64,000 nucleotides of DNA, from assembly GCF_016807185.1 (NCBI RefSeq), contig NZ_JAEVYN010000002.1, forward strand, positions 2,829,080 to 2,893,079. The letters are read 5' to 3'. This DNA comes from Leptolyngbya sp. Cla-17. GTDB taxonomy: Bacteria > Cyanobacteriota > Cyanobacteriia > Leptolyngbyales > Leptolyngbyaceae. The notes beneath the pieces are model-generated. The model had not been told where the DNA came from. It made no database searches and saw only the letters and a list, made by a program, of their open reading frames with translations. Positions 8,772-18,659 of the stretch are shown piece by piece. Made by a program: the position numbers and the translations under genes. Position 1 is the stretch's first letter. Each line of letters opens with the position of its first letter.

Positions 8772-10184
8772 ATGCGTGTATGTGTGATTGGTACGGGATA
8801 TGTGGGTTTGGTTACGGGAGCTTGTTTGGCTCATATCGGTCACCACGTTGTTTGTGTAGACAACAACGAAGAGAAAGTCAAGCTGATGAAATCTGGGCAG
8901 TCTCCTATCTTTGAGCCGGGACTTTCGGAAATTCTGCAATCGTGTATTGAGAATAGAACGATTGAGTTCACTACGGATTTAAAGGCAGGGGTGGAGCATG
9001 GGCAAGTTTTGTTTATCGCGGTCGGAACTCCGGCGTTACCCAGTGGAGAAAGCGATACTCGTTATGTGGAGGCGGTGGCGCAGGGAATTGGCTCCCATCT
9101 GAATGGTGAGTACAAAGTAATTGTGAATAAATCCACGGTGCCGATTGGGTCGGGAGACTGGGTGCGAATGCTGGTGCTAGATGGTTCTGCGGAGCGAAAG
9201 GCTGAGTCGGAAGCGCCTGTGATGGTGGGTGCAGCTGGGATTGATGTGGTGGCAACTGCGGCCAACTTTGCAAAAGAGCCGGAATTTGATGTGGTTAGCA
9301 ATCCTGAGTTTTTAAGAGAAGGTTCAGCGGTTTATGATACTTTTAACCCGGATCGAATTGTGTTGGGTAGCAGCAGTTCTAAGGCGATCGCGCTGATGCA
9401 GGAACTGTATGCTCCTATTGTGAATCGCCACTTTGCCGCAGATCAGACCTTGCCACTGGTGCCTATCGTGGTGACCGATTTGAGTTCGGCAGAGATGATT
9501 AAGTATGCTGCTAATGCTTTCTTAGCAACTAAGATTAGCTTCATTAATGAGGTTGCCAATATTTGCGATCGCGTTGGGGCAGACGTAGTAGAAGTCGCTA
9601 AGGGCATAGGCTTAGACTCTCGGATTGGCAACAAGTTTTTGCAGGCAGGAATTGGCTGGGGCGGCTCCTGTTTTCCCAAAGATGTATCTGCACTAATCCA
9701 CACAGCAGATGATTATGGATTTGAAGCGCAACTGATGAAAGCGGCAGTCAGTGTTAACCAACGGCAACGTCTAGTGGTGGTAGAAAAGCTTCAACAGGTG
9801 CTCAAAATCCTGAAGGGTAAAACCGTTGGGCTGCTCGGTTTAACCTTTAAGCCGAATACAGATGACTTGCGAGATGCCCCTGCTCTGAATATTATTGAAC
9901 AGCTTACCCGTTTGGGAACTAAGGTAAAAGCCTACGATCCAATCATCGCCCAAAGTGGATTGCGAAGTGGATTGTCAGATGTCATTGTGGAAACCGATCC
10001 AGAGCGTTTAGCCGACGGCTGCGATGCGCTGGTATTAGTCACAGACTGGCAGGAATTTCAGACTTTGGACTATGCTCATTTAGCATCCTTAATGCACAGT
10101 CCTGTGATCATTGATGGACGAAACTTCTTGCAGCAGCAGACCTTGGAAGCTGCTGGGTTTCGCTATGTGGGCATTGGGCGGTAA
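8772..10184 (+). CDS. ugd: UDP-glucose 6-dehydrogenase
   Basis: 470 residues from the ATG at 8772 (MRVCVIGTGYVGLVTGACLA); the ATG at 8730 would add 14 unlike residues. An N-terminal Rossmann NAD domain is followed by VGTPALPSGESD, FVSNPEFLREGSA-type sequence (VVSNPEFLREGSAV) and the catalytic GGSCFPKD with Cys300. A C-terminal UDP-binding domain has LTFKPNTDDLRDAP. It oxidises UDP-glucose to UDP-glucuronate with two NAD+. It lies 84 bases after the UDP-xylose synthase gene and probably shares its transcript. It appears complete. Confidence 0.95.
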   Translation: MRVCVIGTGYVGLVTGACLAHIGHHVVCVDNNEEKVKLMKSGQSPIFEPGLSEILQSCIENRTIEFTTDLKAGVEHGQVLFIAVGTPALPSGESDTRYVEAVAQGIGSHLNGEYKVIVNKSTVPIGSGDWVRMLVLDGSAERKAESEAPVMVGAAGIDVVATAANFAKEPEFDVVSNPEFLREGSAVYDTFNPDRIVLGSSSSKAIALMQELYAPIVNRHFAADQTLPLVPIVVTDLSSAEMIKYAANAFLATKISFINEVANICDRVGADVVEVAKGIGLDSRIGNKFLQAGIGWGGSCFPKDVSALIHTADDYGFEAQLMKAAVSVNQRQRLVVVEKLQQVLKILKGKTVGLLGLTFKPNTDDLRDAPALNIIEQLTRLGTKVKAYDPIIAQSGLRSGLSDVIVETDPERLADGCDALVLVTDWQEFQTLDYAHLASLMHSPVIIDGRNFLQQQTLEAAGFRYVGIGR

Positions 10185-10510
10185 GGGCGAAGATCTTTAT
10201 CAACGCCTATTGACAGCATCTACCGCAGTCAATTGACGAGCAACGGGCAAGCTGCTCAACTGCGGCAGATGCTGCGGCAATTGCTTAAGTGTGATTGGTC
10301 AATAGCTACTGTGAATTTAGTAAAGCTCAGTTGGCTTAGTTGTTTCGATGCTGTTATATCTATTAAGGGAGAAGGTGTCAGAGTGAGCTTCACAAACGAT
10401 ATTCACCATGACACCTCCACTCGACAAGACTCTTTAAGATAGACCATCAAACCGCTCTATTGAAAGCTGTGCGCTCCACGCAAAATTGGGACATCTAACC
10501 ATTCATTACA
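10185..10510. other. spacer, 326 bases
   Basis: No convincing gene. Short open frames here have unlikely composition. It may carry a promoter for the export genes downstream. Confidence 0.4.
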
Positions 10511-10540
10511 ATGGAGGTGCCTTCAAGAGGCTCAAACTAT

Positions 10541-12010
10541 ATGCCACGAAACTTGCCTCACGGGCATTCTACAAGCTTTATTCAACTCATTACAGGCTTC
10601 ACGATATCAACGCTGTTGACGGTTACGACATCTTTACCCTGTCTGTCTCAGCCAGGGGTTTCCACCAATGGAGGCTCAAGGAGTTTGGGAGCAACTTCCA
10701 CCCTCATAGGTGATGCTTATACTCTAGGTCCCGGCGATCGCGTCCGAATTGATGTACTTAAATTGCCCCAATTCTCTGGCGAGTTTCAAGTTTTAGCAGA
10801 TGGATCCTTGACCCTTCCCCAAGTTGGTAGCATCCCTGTCACAGGGATGACGCTCAAAGAAGCGGCGAGTGTTGTCTCCCAAGGGTATGCCCGAATTCTT
10901 AAATACCCAGTTGTAAGTATGAATGTACTGACCCCTCGCTCAGTGCAAACCAGTATTTTAGGGGAAGTTAATCGTCCAGGAGCTTATACTCTGACGGAAA
11001 CCGGACAAGTTCCTACAGTATCACGAGCGCTTCGACAAGCAGGTGGCATTACTCAACTGGCCGATCTGCGCCAGATAGAGGTTCGTCGGCCCCGGCATTC
11101 AGGTGAGCAGGTGATTAAAGTCAACCTTTGGGATTTTCTACAAATCGGTGATTCTCGTCAGGATATTACCCTCCGTGCTGGAGATTCTATCTTCGTTCCT
11201 ACCCTCGCCAAAACGAATTTGGCTGAATCTATCCAACTGGCATCAACTAGTTTTAGTGCGGATAAAAGTCAGGCATTAAACGTTGCTGTTGTCGGTGAAG
11301 TTTACCGTCCTGGTCCACACACAGTCACCGCTACCGCCCGCACCGGTGCCGCTGGGGAAACCGGGCAAGCAAGTGGTTCTGGAGGAGTTGAAACACCACC
11401 CACCATCACCCGCGCCATTCAGATTGCAGGCGGAATTAAACCCCAGGCAGATATTCGTCAAATTCAGGTTCGGCGTTTGACCAAAAGTGGTGCTGAGCAA
11501 ATGATCACGATCGATCTCTGGAAATTGTTAAAGGGAGGAGACGTAAGCCAAGATCTGTTCTTACAAGATCGAGATACAATCGTCATCCCAACGGCAACGA
11601 CTATCTCTCCGGCAGAATCAATCCAGATTGCGACTGCCAGCTTTTCTCCTGATAGCATTCGGGTAAATATTGTCGGCGAAGTGAAGCAGCCTGGAGCCGT
11701 GAAAATTCCGCCGAATACTCCGCTTAATCAGGCTGTTCTGGCAGCGGGAGGCTTTACAACCCGGGCTCGTACTAAGTCAGTCGATTTGATTCGGCTAAAC
11801 CCAAACGGCACGATTACCAAACGCAACATTGCTATCAATTTTGATAACCAGCTCAATGATCAAACCAACCCTCCGCTTTATAACGACGACATTATTATCG
11901 TGAATCGCTCTGCGTTAACCGCTTTTTCAGATAACTTAAGCTCCGTTTTGGTTCCCGTCAATAACTTTCTATCGTTATTTAGCATTTACAGACTCATTAC
12001 TGGCAATTAG
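10541..12010 (+). CDS. outer-membrane polysaccharide export protein (Wza/OPX-like)
   Basis: 489 residues from the ATG at 10541, or 499 from 10511. A signal-peptide-like hydrophobic stretch (FIQLITGFTISTLLTV) ends near LPCLSQ. The export domain YTLGPGDRVRIDVLKLPQFSG and GSLTLPQVGSIPVTGMTL come next, followed by three SLBB-type repeats, each with a VxGEVxRPG motif (ILGEVNRPGAYT, VVGEVYRPGPHT, IVGEVKQPGAVK). OPX proteins form the periplasmic/outer-membrane export channel for EPS and work with a Wzc-type kinase, which is the next gene. The second repeat carries a Gly/Thr-rich insertion around TARTGAAGETGQASGSGG. It appears intact. Confidence 0.9.
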   Translation: MPRNLPHGHSTSFIQLITGFTISTLLTVTTSLPCLSQPGVSTNGGSRSLGATSTLIGDAYTLGPGDRVRIDVLKLPQFSGEFQVLADGSLTLPQVGSIPVTGMTLKEAASVVSQGYARILKYPVVSMNVLTPRSVQTSILGEVNRPGAYTLTETGQVPTVSRALRQAGGITQLADLRQIEVRRPRHSGEQVIKVNLWDFLQIGDSRQDITLRAGDSIFVPTLAKTNLAESIQLASTSFSADKSQALNVAVVGEVYRPGPHTVTATARTGAAGETGQASGSGGVETPPTITRAIQIAGGIKPQADIRQIQVRRLTKSGAEQMITIDLWKLLKGGDVSQDLFLQDRDTIVIPTATTISPAESIQIATASFSPDSIRVNIVGEVKQPGAVKIPPNTPLNQAVLAAGGFTTRARTKSVDLIRLNPNGTITKRNIAINFDNQLNDQTNPPLYNDDIIIVNRSALTAFSDNLSSVLVPVNNFLSLFSIYRLITGN

Positions 12011-12149
12011 TTATTTGCTAAATTTTCGCAACGCAAAAAATTGCGTCTAACATATTATTGAGGAACAACCGTGTCCATGAATCAAATGGAAAATCAGGTA
12101 AGGCTTCGCGTATTTTCTCACCCTAGCCGCCCAACGGACTAATACAAAA

Positions 12150-14432
12150 ATGGAGAATCATCAAAATTCTCAGCCATTGCCACCAGAAAACCATACTGCT
12201 CGACAGTTCCAGTGGCTACCGCCAATCAACCCAGCCCGCTCTGGCGACGAGGATGAAGGCGGTTTAAACCTCGGGCAAGTCTTTAGTGCGCTGAAGCGAG
12301 GGTTACCCGTAATTATTGGAGTAACCATCGTTGTGACCTCTGCCGCAATGCTCAAAGCATTAAGCAGTAAACCTATCTATCAGGCTGGGTTTGAGATTCT
12401 GACGAAACCAGTGACGGTTGAAAGCCAGGTTATATCCTCTGTCCCTCAAACTTTGGGGAACAAAGAGCGTGAAACCACATCGGAAAGAACTGTGACTGTG
12501 GATGCCACTAAGCTAAAACTGCTAAAAAGCCCTAAAGTACTTTCGCCGATCGCCGACCAATTAAAATCTAAGTACCCAACGATTAGCGAGGAGGAAATAG
12601 CGACCAATCTTTCCGTAATCCCTGTTCCCAGCAGTGAAATTCTAGCCGTGACCCTTCAAGATTCAGACTCTGAGAAAGTGAAAGCAGTCTTGAAGCTTGT
12701 GGCAGCCTCCTATCTAAACTACAGTTTGGAGGAGCGGTTAGCCGATGTGCGGCAAGGGATTGATTTTGTGAATGCCCAAATACCTCAATTGCAACAGCGG
12801 GTTGATGCGGTTCAGGATCGGCTGCAATCCTTTCGGCAGCAGTACAACCTGATCGATCCAGACTCAACGGCAGAACGACTATCAGATCAGACGAATACGG
12901 TGAGTCAACAAGGTCTTGAAACTCGGATCAAGTTGAATGAGGCGCGTGCACTTTATAACGATTTGCAGGAGTTGTTACGCCGAGCAGACGATCCAGCCTC
13001 TATAGCGTTGAGTGGTAATGCCCGCTATCAGGCTCTGCTTAGTCAGCTTTTGACCGTAGAGGGGGAAATCGCAAAAGAGTCATCGCTATTTAAGGACAAT
13101 ACTCCCAATGTTCAAGTTCTGAAGGAGCAGCAGCAAAATCTAGTACCGCTTCTACAGCGGGAAGGGCGACGAGTTCAGGAAGAAGTTGCCAGTCAGATTC
13201 GGGCGCTAGAATACCGCGATCGCATTTTGGGGCAGGCGGCAAATCAGCTTAATCAGCAAGTGAAACAGCTATCTGTTGTGTCGCGCCAATACACCGACAT
13301 TCAACAAGAACTGAAGATTGCAACAGATAACCTGAATCAATTTCTCACGAAACGAGAGGCACTGCGGATTGATGCCGGACAACGAAAAGCTCCCTGGCAA
13401 ATTTTGACACCCCCTGGAGAACCAGTTCCATCTGCCGCCAACGTTAAGCGGACAACTATGTTAGGCGTGATTTTAGGAGTATTGCTGGGGATAGGTGTTG
13501 CGTTGCTATTAGACAAATTGAGCAGTGTTCTCCACGATCCCGAAGAGATCAAAGAAATTAGTAAATTTCCCGTTCTGGGTGTGATTCCACATAGTCGCGA
13601 GTTAGAGGATATCGAGGAACTGGGATCTCTTGGGAAGCTCGTATCCTTAGGTGACATTGGTGGACTAATGCAGCAGATGGGGCAAAAGATCAAACTCAAT
13701 AACGGTGCCAAATCTCGTTATTACACAGCCTCTCCTTTTTCAGAAGCCTTTCGTTCGCTGTATACCAATATCCGTCTGCTTAGTTCTGACACTCAGGTTC
13801 GCTCCATTGTCATCACTTCATCCACCCCAGGAGAAGGAAAATCTACGATTTCTGTGCACCTCGCTCAAGCTGCGGCAGCGTTGGGGCAGCGGGTTCTGTT
13901 AGTGGATACCGATCTGCGCCGTCCGAAAGTTCATGAGCAAATGGGATTGATAAATACCTCTGGACTCAGTAATGCTATTTCGTCAGATCTCGAAGTTGAA
14001 CGGCTGATTCAGCAATCTCCCGGCGAAAGGAATCTTTTCATCCTGACGGCTGGACAGATTCCTCCTGACCCAACTAAGCTTCTATCATCCCAGAAGATGC
14101 AAAATTTGATGGGGCAGTTTAAGTCCGCCTATGATTTGGTGATTTACGATACTCCTCCACTGGTCGGGTTAGCCGATACCAAGCTTATTGCTTCTAAGAC
14201 CGATGGCATAGTTATGGTTGTGCGTCTGAGTAAAACAAAGCGCTCAGTTCTGTCTCAAGCTCTAGAAGGAATTAAAGTATTCTCGGTTCCAGTTTTAGGC
14301 ATGGTTATAAATGGTTCAAGGGAACAAACCTCACTCACCGATCCTTATTATCACTACCAACCGATGGAGCTAGAAAGTCCGTCTGTTGTGGAAAAATCTA
14401 CATCGTCTGTATTTAAACAACTTGACCAATAG
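12150..14432 (+). CDS. polysaccharide co-polymerase / tyrosine autokinase (Wzc-like BY-kinase)
   Basis: 760 residues. The N-terminal Wzz-type chain-length domain starts with a membrane segment near residue 55 (PVIIGVTIVVTSAAML). A long periplasmic coiled-coil region (about 190-420) and a second membrane segment (TMLGVILGVLLGIGVALLL) follow. The cytoplasmic kinase has Walker A SSTPGEGKST (Lys564), Walker A' LLVDTDLRRPK and Walker B DLVIYDTPPLVG. The tail has a short Tyr cluster (DPYYHYQP) likely to be autophosphorylated. It controls polymer length and export with the OPX protein encoded 139 bases upstream. The fusion of chain-length and kinase domains is the proteobacterial/cyanobacterial arrangement. 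Confidence 0.93.
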   Translation: MENHQNSQPLPPENHTARQFQWLPPINPARSGDEDEGGLNLGQVFSALKRGLPVIIGVTIVVTSAAMLKALSSKPIYQAGFEILTKPVTVESQVISSVPQTLGNKERETTSERTVTVDATKLKLLKSPKVLSPIADQLKSKYPTISEEEIATNLSVIPVPSSEILAVTLQDSDSEKVKAVLKLVAASYLNYSLEERLADVRQGIDFVNAQIPQLQQRVDAVQDRLQSFRQQYNLIDPDSTAERLSDQTNTVSQQGLETRIKLNEARALYNDLQELLRRADDPASIALSGNARYQALLSQLLTVEGEIAKESSLFKDNTPNVQVLKEQQQNLVPLLQREGRRVQEEVASQIRALEYRDRILGQAANQLNQQVKQLSVVSRQYTDIQQELKIATDNLNQFLTKREALRIDAGQRKAPWQILTPPGEPVPSAANVKRTTMLGVILGVLLGIGVALLLDKLSSVLHDPEEIKEISKFPVLGVIPHSRELEDIEELGSLGKLVSLGDIGGLMQQMGQKIKLNNGAKSRYYTASPFSEAFRSLYTNIRLLSSDTQVRSIVITSSTPGEGKSTISVHLAQAAAALGQRVLLVDTDLRRPKVHEQMGLINTSGLSNAISSDLEVERLIQQSPGERNLFILTAGQIPPDPTKLLSSQKMQNLMGQFKSAYDLVIYDTPPLVGLADTKLIASKTDGIVMVVRLSKTKRSVLSQALEGIKVFSVPVLGMVINGSREQTSLTDPYYHYQPMELESPSVVEKSTSSVFKQLDQ

Positions 14433-14489
14433 CGACCAAATTCAAAACGATGCTTCTAGAGGAAGTGATGAATTGGTGATAAGTCTAAT

Positions 14490-15203
14490 ATGGAAGCTTT
14501 AATCCTATTGACACTGATTGGAATATTTTGGCTGATCAGCTCTCGTCGTTGGCGGCGGAGAGTGATCAAGCCCATGACGGTTCTGGTTCTAGCTGGATTG
14601 CTAGTGACTTCGCCCTGGATGGCTCAACTGGCAACCTGGGGCTTAACCATCCCGCTACCACTAGATAAGGGGGATCGAACGGATGCCATCATCGTTTTGG
14701 GACGCGGGGAGGAATTACAAGGACACCGCGTTGATCAGATTCATAAACTCTGGCAAGCCGATCGCGCTCCCCGTGTATTTGCCAGTGGAATGATGGATGC
14801 CCGACCGATTATTGAACGGCTTCAGCAAAAAGGGCTTCCAGGCTCCATTTTAAGTGGTGAGGAATGCTCACAAACTACGGAAGAAAATGCCCTCTATACC
14901 GCCGCGATCCTTTATCCGCATGATGTCCGCAAGATTATTTTGCTGACAGATACTCCGCACATGTTGCGATCGTTCCTGCTGTTTCGCAGTGCTGGATTTA
15001 CAGTGATTCCTCATTTCAGTCCGCTGCCGGATAAATGGAGTTCTCTCCAGCAAATTACAGTTATCTTTCGAGAATATATCGGGTTGGTTCAATATGCGCT
15101 AACGGGACGATTTAAGCAACGGTCAATTGCTGAGCTTAAACATCCACCCGCTGCAATTCTTGAGAAATTTACTGAATGGAACTGTCAAGTACGGGGAGTA
15201 TAG
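14490..15203 (+). CDS. YdcF/ElyC-family (DUF218) membrane protein
   Basis: 237 residues with two N-terminal hydrophobic helices (ALILLTLIGIFWLI; PMTVLVLAGLLVTSPWM), then a DUF218 fold: DAIIVLGRGEELQGHRVDQI, APRVFASGM, EECSQTTEENALYTAAIL and IILLTDTPHMLRSFLLFRSAGF. Relatives (SanA, ElyC, YdcF) are linked to envelope and lipid-carrier homeostasis, without a settled reaction. The gene follows the autokinase by 57 bases and is likely co-transcribed, consistent with a role in EPS or undecaprenyl-phosphate handling. Confidence 0.85.
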   Translation: MEALILLTLIGIFWLISSRRWRRRVIKPMTVLVLAGLLVTSPWMAQLATWGLTIPLPLDKGDRTDAIIVLGRGEELQGHRVDQIHKLWQADRAPRVFASGMMDARPIIERLQQKGLPGSILSGEECSQTTEENALYTAAILYPHDVRKIILLTDTPHMLRSFLLFRSAGFTVIPHFSPLPDKWSSLQQITVIFREYIGLVQYALTGRFKQRSIAELKHPPAAILEKFTEWNCQVRGV

Positions 15204-15315
15204 CTAGGTAGCAATGCTCCCTGCAAAAAATTGTTTGGCTGAATCAAAAATTCGCATAAACTTTAATCGTTAAATAAACGCCAATTATCCTCTCTTGTTC
15301 CCACTGGCTCATCTT

Positions 15316-17067
15316 ATGAACGATTTTCCAGATTTTTCCCACTACCATTACCAAATTGAGAAGGAGTTGGGTCATAACCGGGCAGGAGGGCGCGTCACCT
15401 ATTTGGCGAACGATATGCGCAATCAGCAGCTCGTGGTGATCAAACAGTTTCAATTTGCCAAATTGGGTTCAAGCTGGCAGAGCTATGATGCGTACGATCG
15501 CGAAATTCAATTACTTAAAGAGCTTAACTATCCAGGCATTCCTCGATATTTAGATGCCTTTGAGACCCAGGATGGTTTTTGTATGGTGCAGGAATACAAG
15601 CAGGGAGTTTCTCTGGCAACGTCCCGTAGTTTTAACCCAGACGAGATTAAACAGATTGCGATCGCGGCTCTGGACGTTTTAGTTTACCTGCAGAACCGGA
15701 TTCCACCCATTATTCATCGGGATCTTAAACCAGACAATATTCTGGTTGATCAAGTCGGGAATGTCTATCTGATTGATTTTGGCTTTGCTCGCGTGGGAGA
15801 AGGCGAGGTCGGTGTCAGCAGTGTGGTCAAAGGCACGCTGGGCTTTATGCCACCTGAGCAGTTGTTTAATCGGCAGTTGAGCGAAGCTTCAGACCTTTAC
15901 GGGTTGGGAATGTCCCTAATTTGTTTACTAACCAACACGAAATCTGATAGCATTGGCGACCTAGTCGATATCAGCTATCGCGTTAGCTTCAAGCATCTTG
16001 TTCCCAAGCTCAATATCCATTGGGTGAACTGGCTGGAAAAGATGGTAGAACCACGGTTGAAAGATCGATTTCCCAATGCAGTCTCCGCCTTAGCTGCTAT
16101 CCCGACCTCCCCGGTACGCCCACCAGAAGCTCAATTTAGCCAAACAACATTGGAATTCAGTGCCAGTCGGCGAAGCGCATTGCTGACCAAAACGGTGAAT
16201 ATTACAAATCCAATTCCAGAGACCCTCTTAGAAGCGCAATGGGAAGTTGCATTCCATCCCCACGATCCATTAAATGAGGTAGGTCGCTGGATCGCAATCG
16301 AACCGCAAACCTTTACTGGCAATCAGGTCAAATGTCAGATTACTGTGGACACGAGCAACCTGATGACGGGCAAAACCTATCACCGCAAATTGCTGTTGCA
16401 TAGCAATACCCTGACAAAAACCTACTGCCTCAATGTCCAAGTGCAGACAGCCCGTATGCCTGTTCCCAACTACCTCGTTTCCTACGGGCTTCTGGGGCTT
16501 TTGGGAGTATTTTTTATGGGCTTAACCTGGTTAATTAGCTCTTTCGCCTTCGTCTTCGGTACGATAGCGGGATCTGTGGAATCAGCGGAAGTGGGCACGC
16601 TGGTGGGAGGTGTAATTGGTTTAGAAGTTGCTACCTGGTTGATCCGCTCCTCTGGTTGGCGGTTTGGAGTGGTAAGCACCATACCAGCGGCAATCCTGGG
16701 CAGTATTGTAGTCACCCAGGTTTTCTCAGGTGCAATTGAAACGGTTGTCGGTTCAGCAGTCTTATTGGGAGCAGGGTTAGGGGTTGTGACTGGGGCGATC
16801 GCTGGAATTGCGCTTAATTTAGCGATCGCAAAGATGATTGCGAATGGGAATCAAAAAATATTAGCGATCGTCCTCAGCCTGCTCACAGGAGCGTTTGGAG
16901 TCAGCCTAGGATTAGGTTTTAGAATCGGTTTAACCAAAGCATTTGTTCTGCTCCCCCTAATCAGCAGCAGCATCGCCCTTATCGTTCTCCTAGTTCAAAT
17001 TCAATTACAACAAGCCAATGTTGTGCTTAACCATAGAAAAGCACAACACTTTTCAATTAAGCCATAA
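15316..17067 (+). CDS. membrane-anchored Ser/Thr protein kinase
   Basis: 583 residues from the ATG at 15316; an ATG at 15295 would add seven. Numbered from 15295, the Hanks-type kinase has VVIK with Lys50, Glu70, the catalytic HRDLKPDNI (141-149), DFG (161-163) and an APE-like PPEQLF. After about residue 270 comes a beta-rich segment (QFSQTTLEFSASRR through LLLHSNTLTKTYCLNVQV). The C-terminal third is hydrophobic and Gly/Ala-rich with about five membrane helices. The glycine loop is degenerate (GHNRAGGRVTYLA), as in many cyanobacterial kinases. Its place after the tyrosine autokinase suggests regulation of EPS production. Substrates are unknown. Confidence 0.88.
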   Translation: MNDFPDFSHYHYQIEKELGHNRAGGRVTYLANDMRNQQLVVIKQFQFAKLGSSWQSYDAYDREIQLLKELNYPGIPRYLDAFETQDGFCMVQEYKQGVSLATSRSFNPDEIKQIAIAALDVLVYLQNRIPPIIHRDLKPDNILVDQVGNVYLIDFGFARVGEGEVGVSSVVKGTLGFMPPEQLFNRQLSEASDLYGLGMSLICLLTNTKSDSIGDLVDISYRVSFKHLVPKLNIHWVNWLEKMVEPRLKDRFPNAVSALAAIPTSPVRPPEAQFSQTTLEFSASRRSALLTKTVNITNPIPETLLEAQWEVAFHPHDPLNEVGRWIAIEPQTFTGNQVKCQITVDTSNLMTGKTYHRKLLLHSNTLTKTYCLNVQVQTARMPVPNYLVSYGLLGLLGVFFMGLTWLISSFAFVFGTIAGSVESAEVGTLVGGVIGLEVATWLIRSSGWRFGVVSTIPAAILGSIVVTQVFSGAIETVVGSAVLLGAGLGVVTGAIAGIALNLAIAKMIANGNQKILAIVLSLLTGAFGVSLGLGFRIGLTKAFVLLPLISSSIALIVLLVQIQLQQANVVLNHRKAQHFSIKP

Positions 17068-17528
17068 GTCGAGCTTTGCCAATAACCGTTAAATTCTATA
17101 CAGAAAAAATATTGAACACTCTTTAATAAAGATTCCATGAATCTCTCCTAGCATCTCGCCGAACTGCTACGTAGATCTGCCATATTCATGCGTGAATCCT
17201 TGATAGAATATTCTCTAGACACTGGGAAAGTTTACGCTCTCCTGTGCGATTTTTGTCACTAGAAAGAAACCTATAAATCTTCGTTGTCAGATGAGGTTGA
17301 TTGCCCAATCTTTACTGCTCAGAATTTATATCTAGATTTGCTTTATAGCAACGGACGGAAGACTTAGGACAAGGGTCAATTCACAAAGCTCACGGGTGTT
17401 GATGTTCATCACCAATCTGTCCTAACACACCCGGCGACAGCTATATTGATTACTCATCAGTATTTAGAAACTTATGAATACTCCTAAGATCGCTGGGAGT
17501 TTTACAGAACATTGTGAAGGAAAGTGTG
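17068..17528. other. non-coding stretch, about 460 bases
   Basis: AT-rich sequence after the kinase gene with no convincing ORF, RNA gene or IS end. Confidence 0.4.
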
Positions 17529-17690
17529 ATGCCTACTGAAGCTCTGGGAAAAAACGATCTCGACAATGCAGAATCGTTCTGGATGCAGCAATTTAAAGGA
17601 ATTACGTCTACAACGGCGCTCGATATTAATCAGACACGATCGACTGGCTCTAAAGGTAAGCCAGAATTTCAGACGCAATTGTTTTCATAA
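17529..17690 (+). pseudogene. remnant of a non-ribosomal peptide synthetase condensation domain
   Basis: 53 residues from ATG at 17529 to TAA at 17688-17690. The string AESFWMQQFKGITSTTAL followed by a charged linker and PEFQTQLF closely resembles the mid-part of cyanobacterial condensation domains (FW..xLKGFTAPTPL...EQ.I.L), where the donor lobe begins. An entire NRPS would be thousands of residues, so this is a scrap that happens to be open. It could alternatively be a small gene, but the resemblance is specific. It suggests recombination with a peptide-synthetase locus. Confidence 0.5.
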
Positions 17691-17759
17691 AGAGATAATT
17701 TATCCAATAGAAAGGTTTTAATCAAGTTGATCTTTGTTTAACTTTTGTAATAGAGAGTC

Positions 17760-18620
17760 ATGAGTATGCCTGTAAAAATGGAAGATGACATGTATAAAAG
17801 AAGCGTTGAGATTATTGAAGAGACTTACCTGCTTGAAAAAGAGTTAGGGACTCGGTTAAAAAATTCTACTAAAGCAGAGCGGCAACAACTCTATATTTCA
17901 CTGTACGATAACCTCTTTCAAAAGTTAACCTTTAACCCGATTTTGCACGAGAAAACTGATCCGGAAGTGGGTGCCTGGGTTGTCGCTCGTCGGATGGAAC
18001 TTGTTGAGCCTTTCTTAACGCCTGGCACTGTTTTTTTGGAGATTGGGGCTGGAAGTTGCGGCGTGTCGCTTGAAGTGGCAAAGCATGTAAAACGAGTGTA
18101 TGCGATCGATGTTTCGTTTGAAGTTGGACAACAGCTAAATCCTCCAGCCAATTTTGAATTTATTGTTTCAGATGGATTGACTATTCCTGTACCAAATAAC
18201 AGTATTAGTCTCGCATTTAGCCATCAACTAATGGAGCATCTCCATCCAGAAGATGCAGTAGAGCAACTCCAAAATGTTTATAAAGCGATCTCACCAGGTG
18301 GGTCTTACATTTGCGTGACTCCCAATCGCCTTTCTGGACCGCATGATGCCTCCCAGTTTTTTGATGATGTTGCAACGGGTTGGCATCTAAAAGAATATAG
18401 CCTCAGCGAACTGTATGATTTGTTTCGCCAGGTTGGATTTACCAAAATCAGCTATTACAAATATGGTAAAGGAGCGAACATTAATTTCCCCCTAAATTCA
18501 ATTACGATAACGGCAATTAGAACCTTAGAAACATTAATCGATCAACTCCCTGTGTCACTAAAGCGTAAAACAGCAAAGGCTCTACTTTTTAGAGGAATTA
18601 CAATGATTGGAGTCAAATAA
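17760..18620 (+). CDS. class I SAM-dependent methyltransferase
   Basis: 286 residues. The SAM-binding motif I VFLEIGAGSCGVSLEVA begins at residue 91, then RVYAIDVSFE (acidic motif II), LAFSHQLMEHLHPEDAVEQL (motif IV region) and SPGGSYICVTPNRLSGPHD (motif V/VI). An N-terminal helical extension (about 80 residues) may bind the acceptor. Within an EPS locus it probably methylates a sugar hydroxyl, but this is inferred only from context. It is intact. The first ISAs1 copy begins 40 bases after its stop. Confidence 0.88.
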   Translation: MSMPVKMEDDMYKRSVEIIEETYLLEKELGTRLKNSTKAERQQLYISLYDNLFQKLTFNPILHEKTDPEVGAWVVARRMELVEPFLTPGTVFLEIGAGSCGVSLEVAKHVKRVYAIDVSFEVGQQLNPPANFEFIVSDGLTIPVPNNSISLAFSHQLMEHLHPEDAVEQLQNVYKAISPGGSYICVTPNRLSGPHDASQFFDDVATGWHLKEYSLSELYDLFRQVGFTKISYYKYGKGANINFPLNSITITAIRTLETLIDQLPVSLKRKTAKALLFRGITMIGVK

Positions 18621-18649
18621 TTCCAATGCGATCGTGTTAACTCTACACA

Positions 18650-18659
18650 GATTTTCAGG
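18650..18659. repeat. target duplication GATTTTCAGG, left copy
   Basis: Matches 25264-25273 exactly. The pair flanks the outer ends of ISAs1 copies 1 and 2, the mark of insertion as one unit. ISAs1 copy 3 also makes a 10-bp duplication. Confidence 0.8.

Noticed and set aside
10233..10442. Small ORF between UDP-glucose dehydrogenase and export genes
   Set aside because: No start signal, odd composition, and it is out of keeping with neighbouring codon use.
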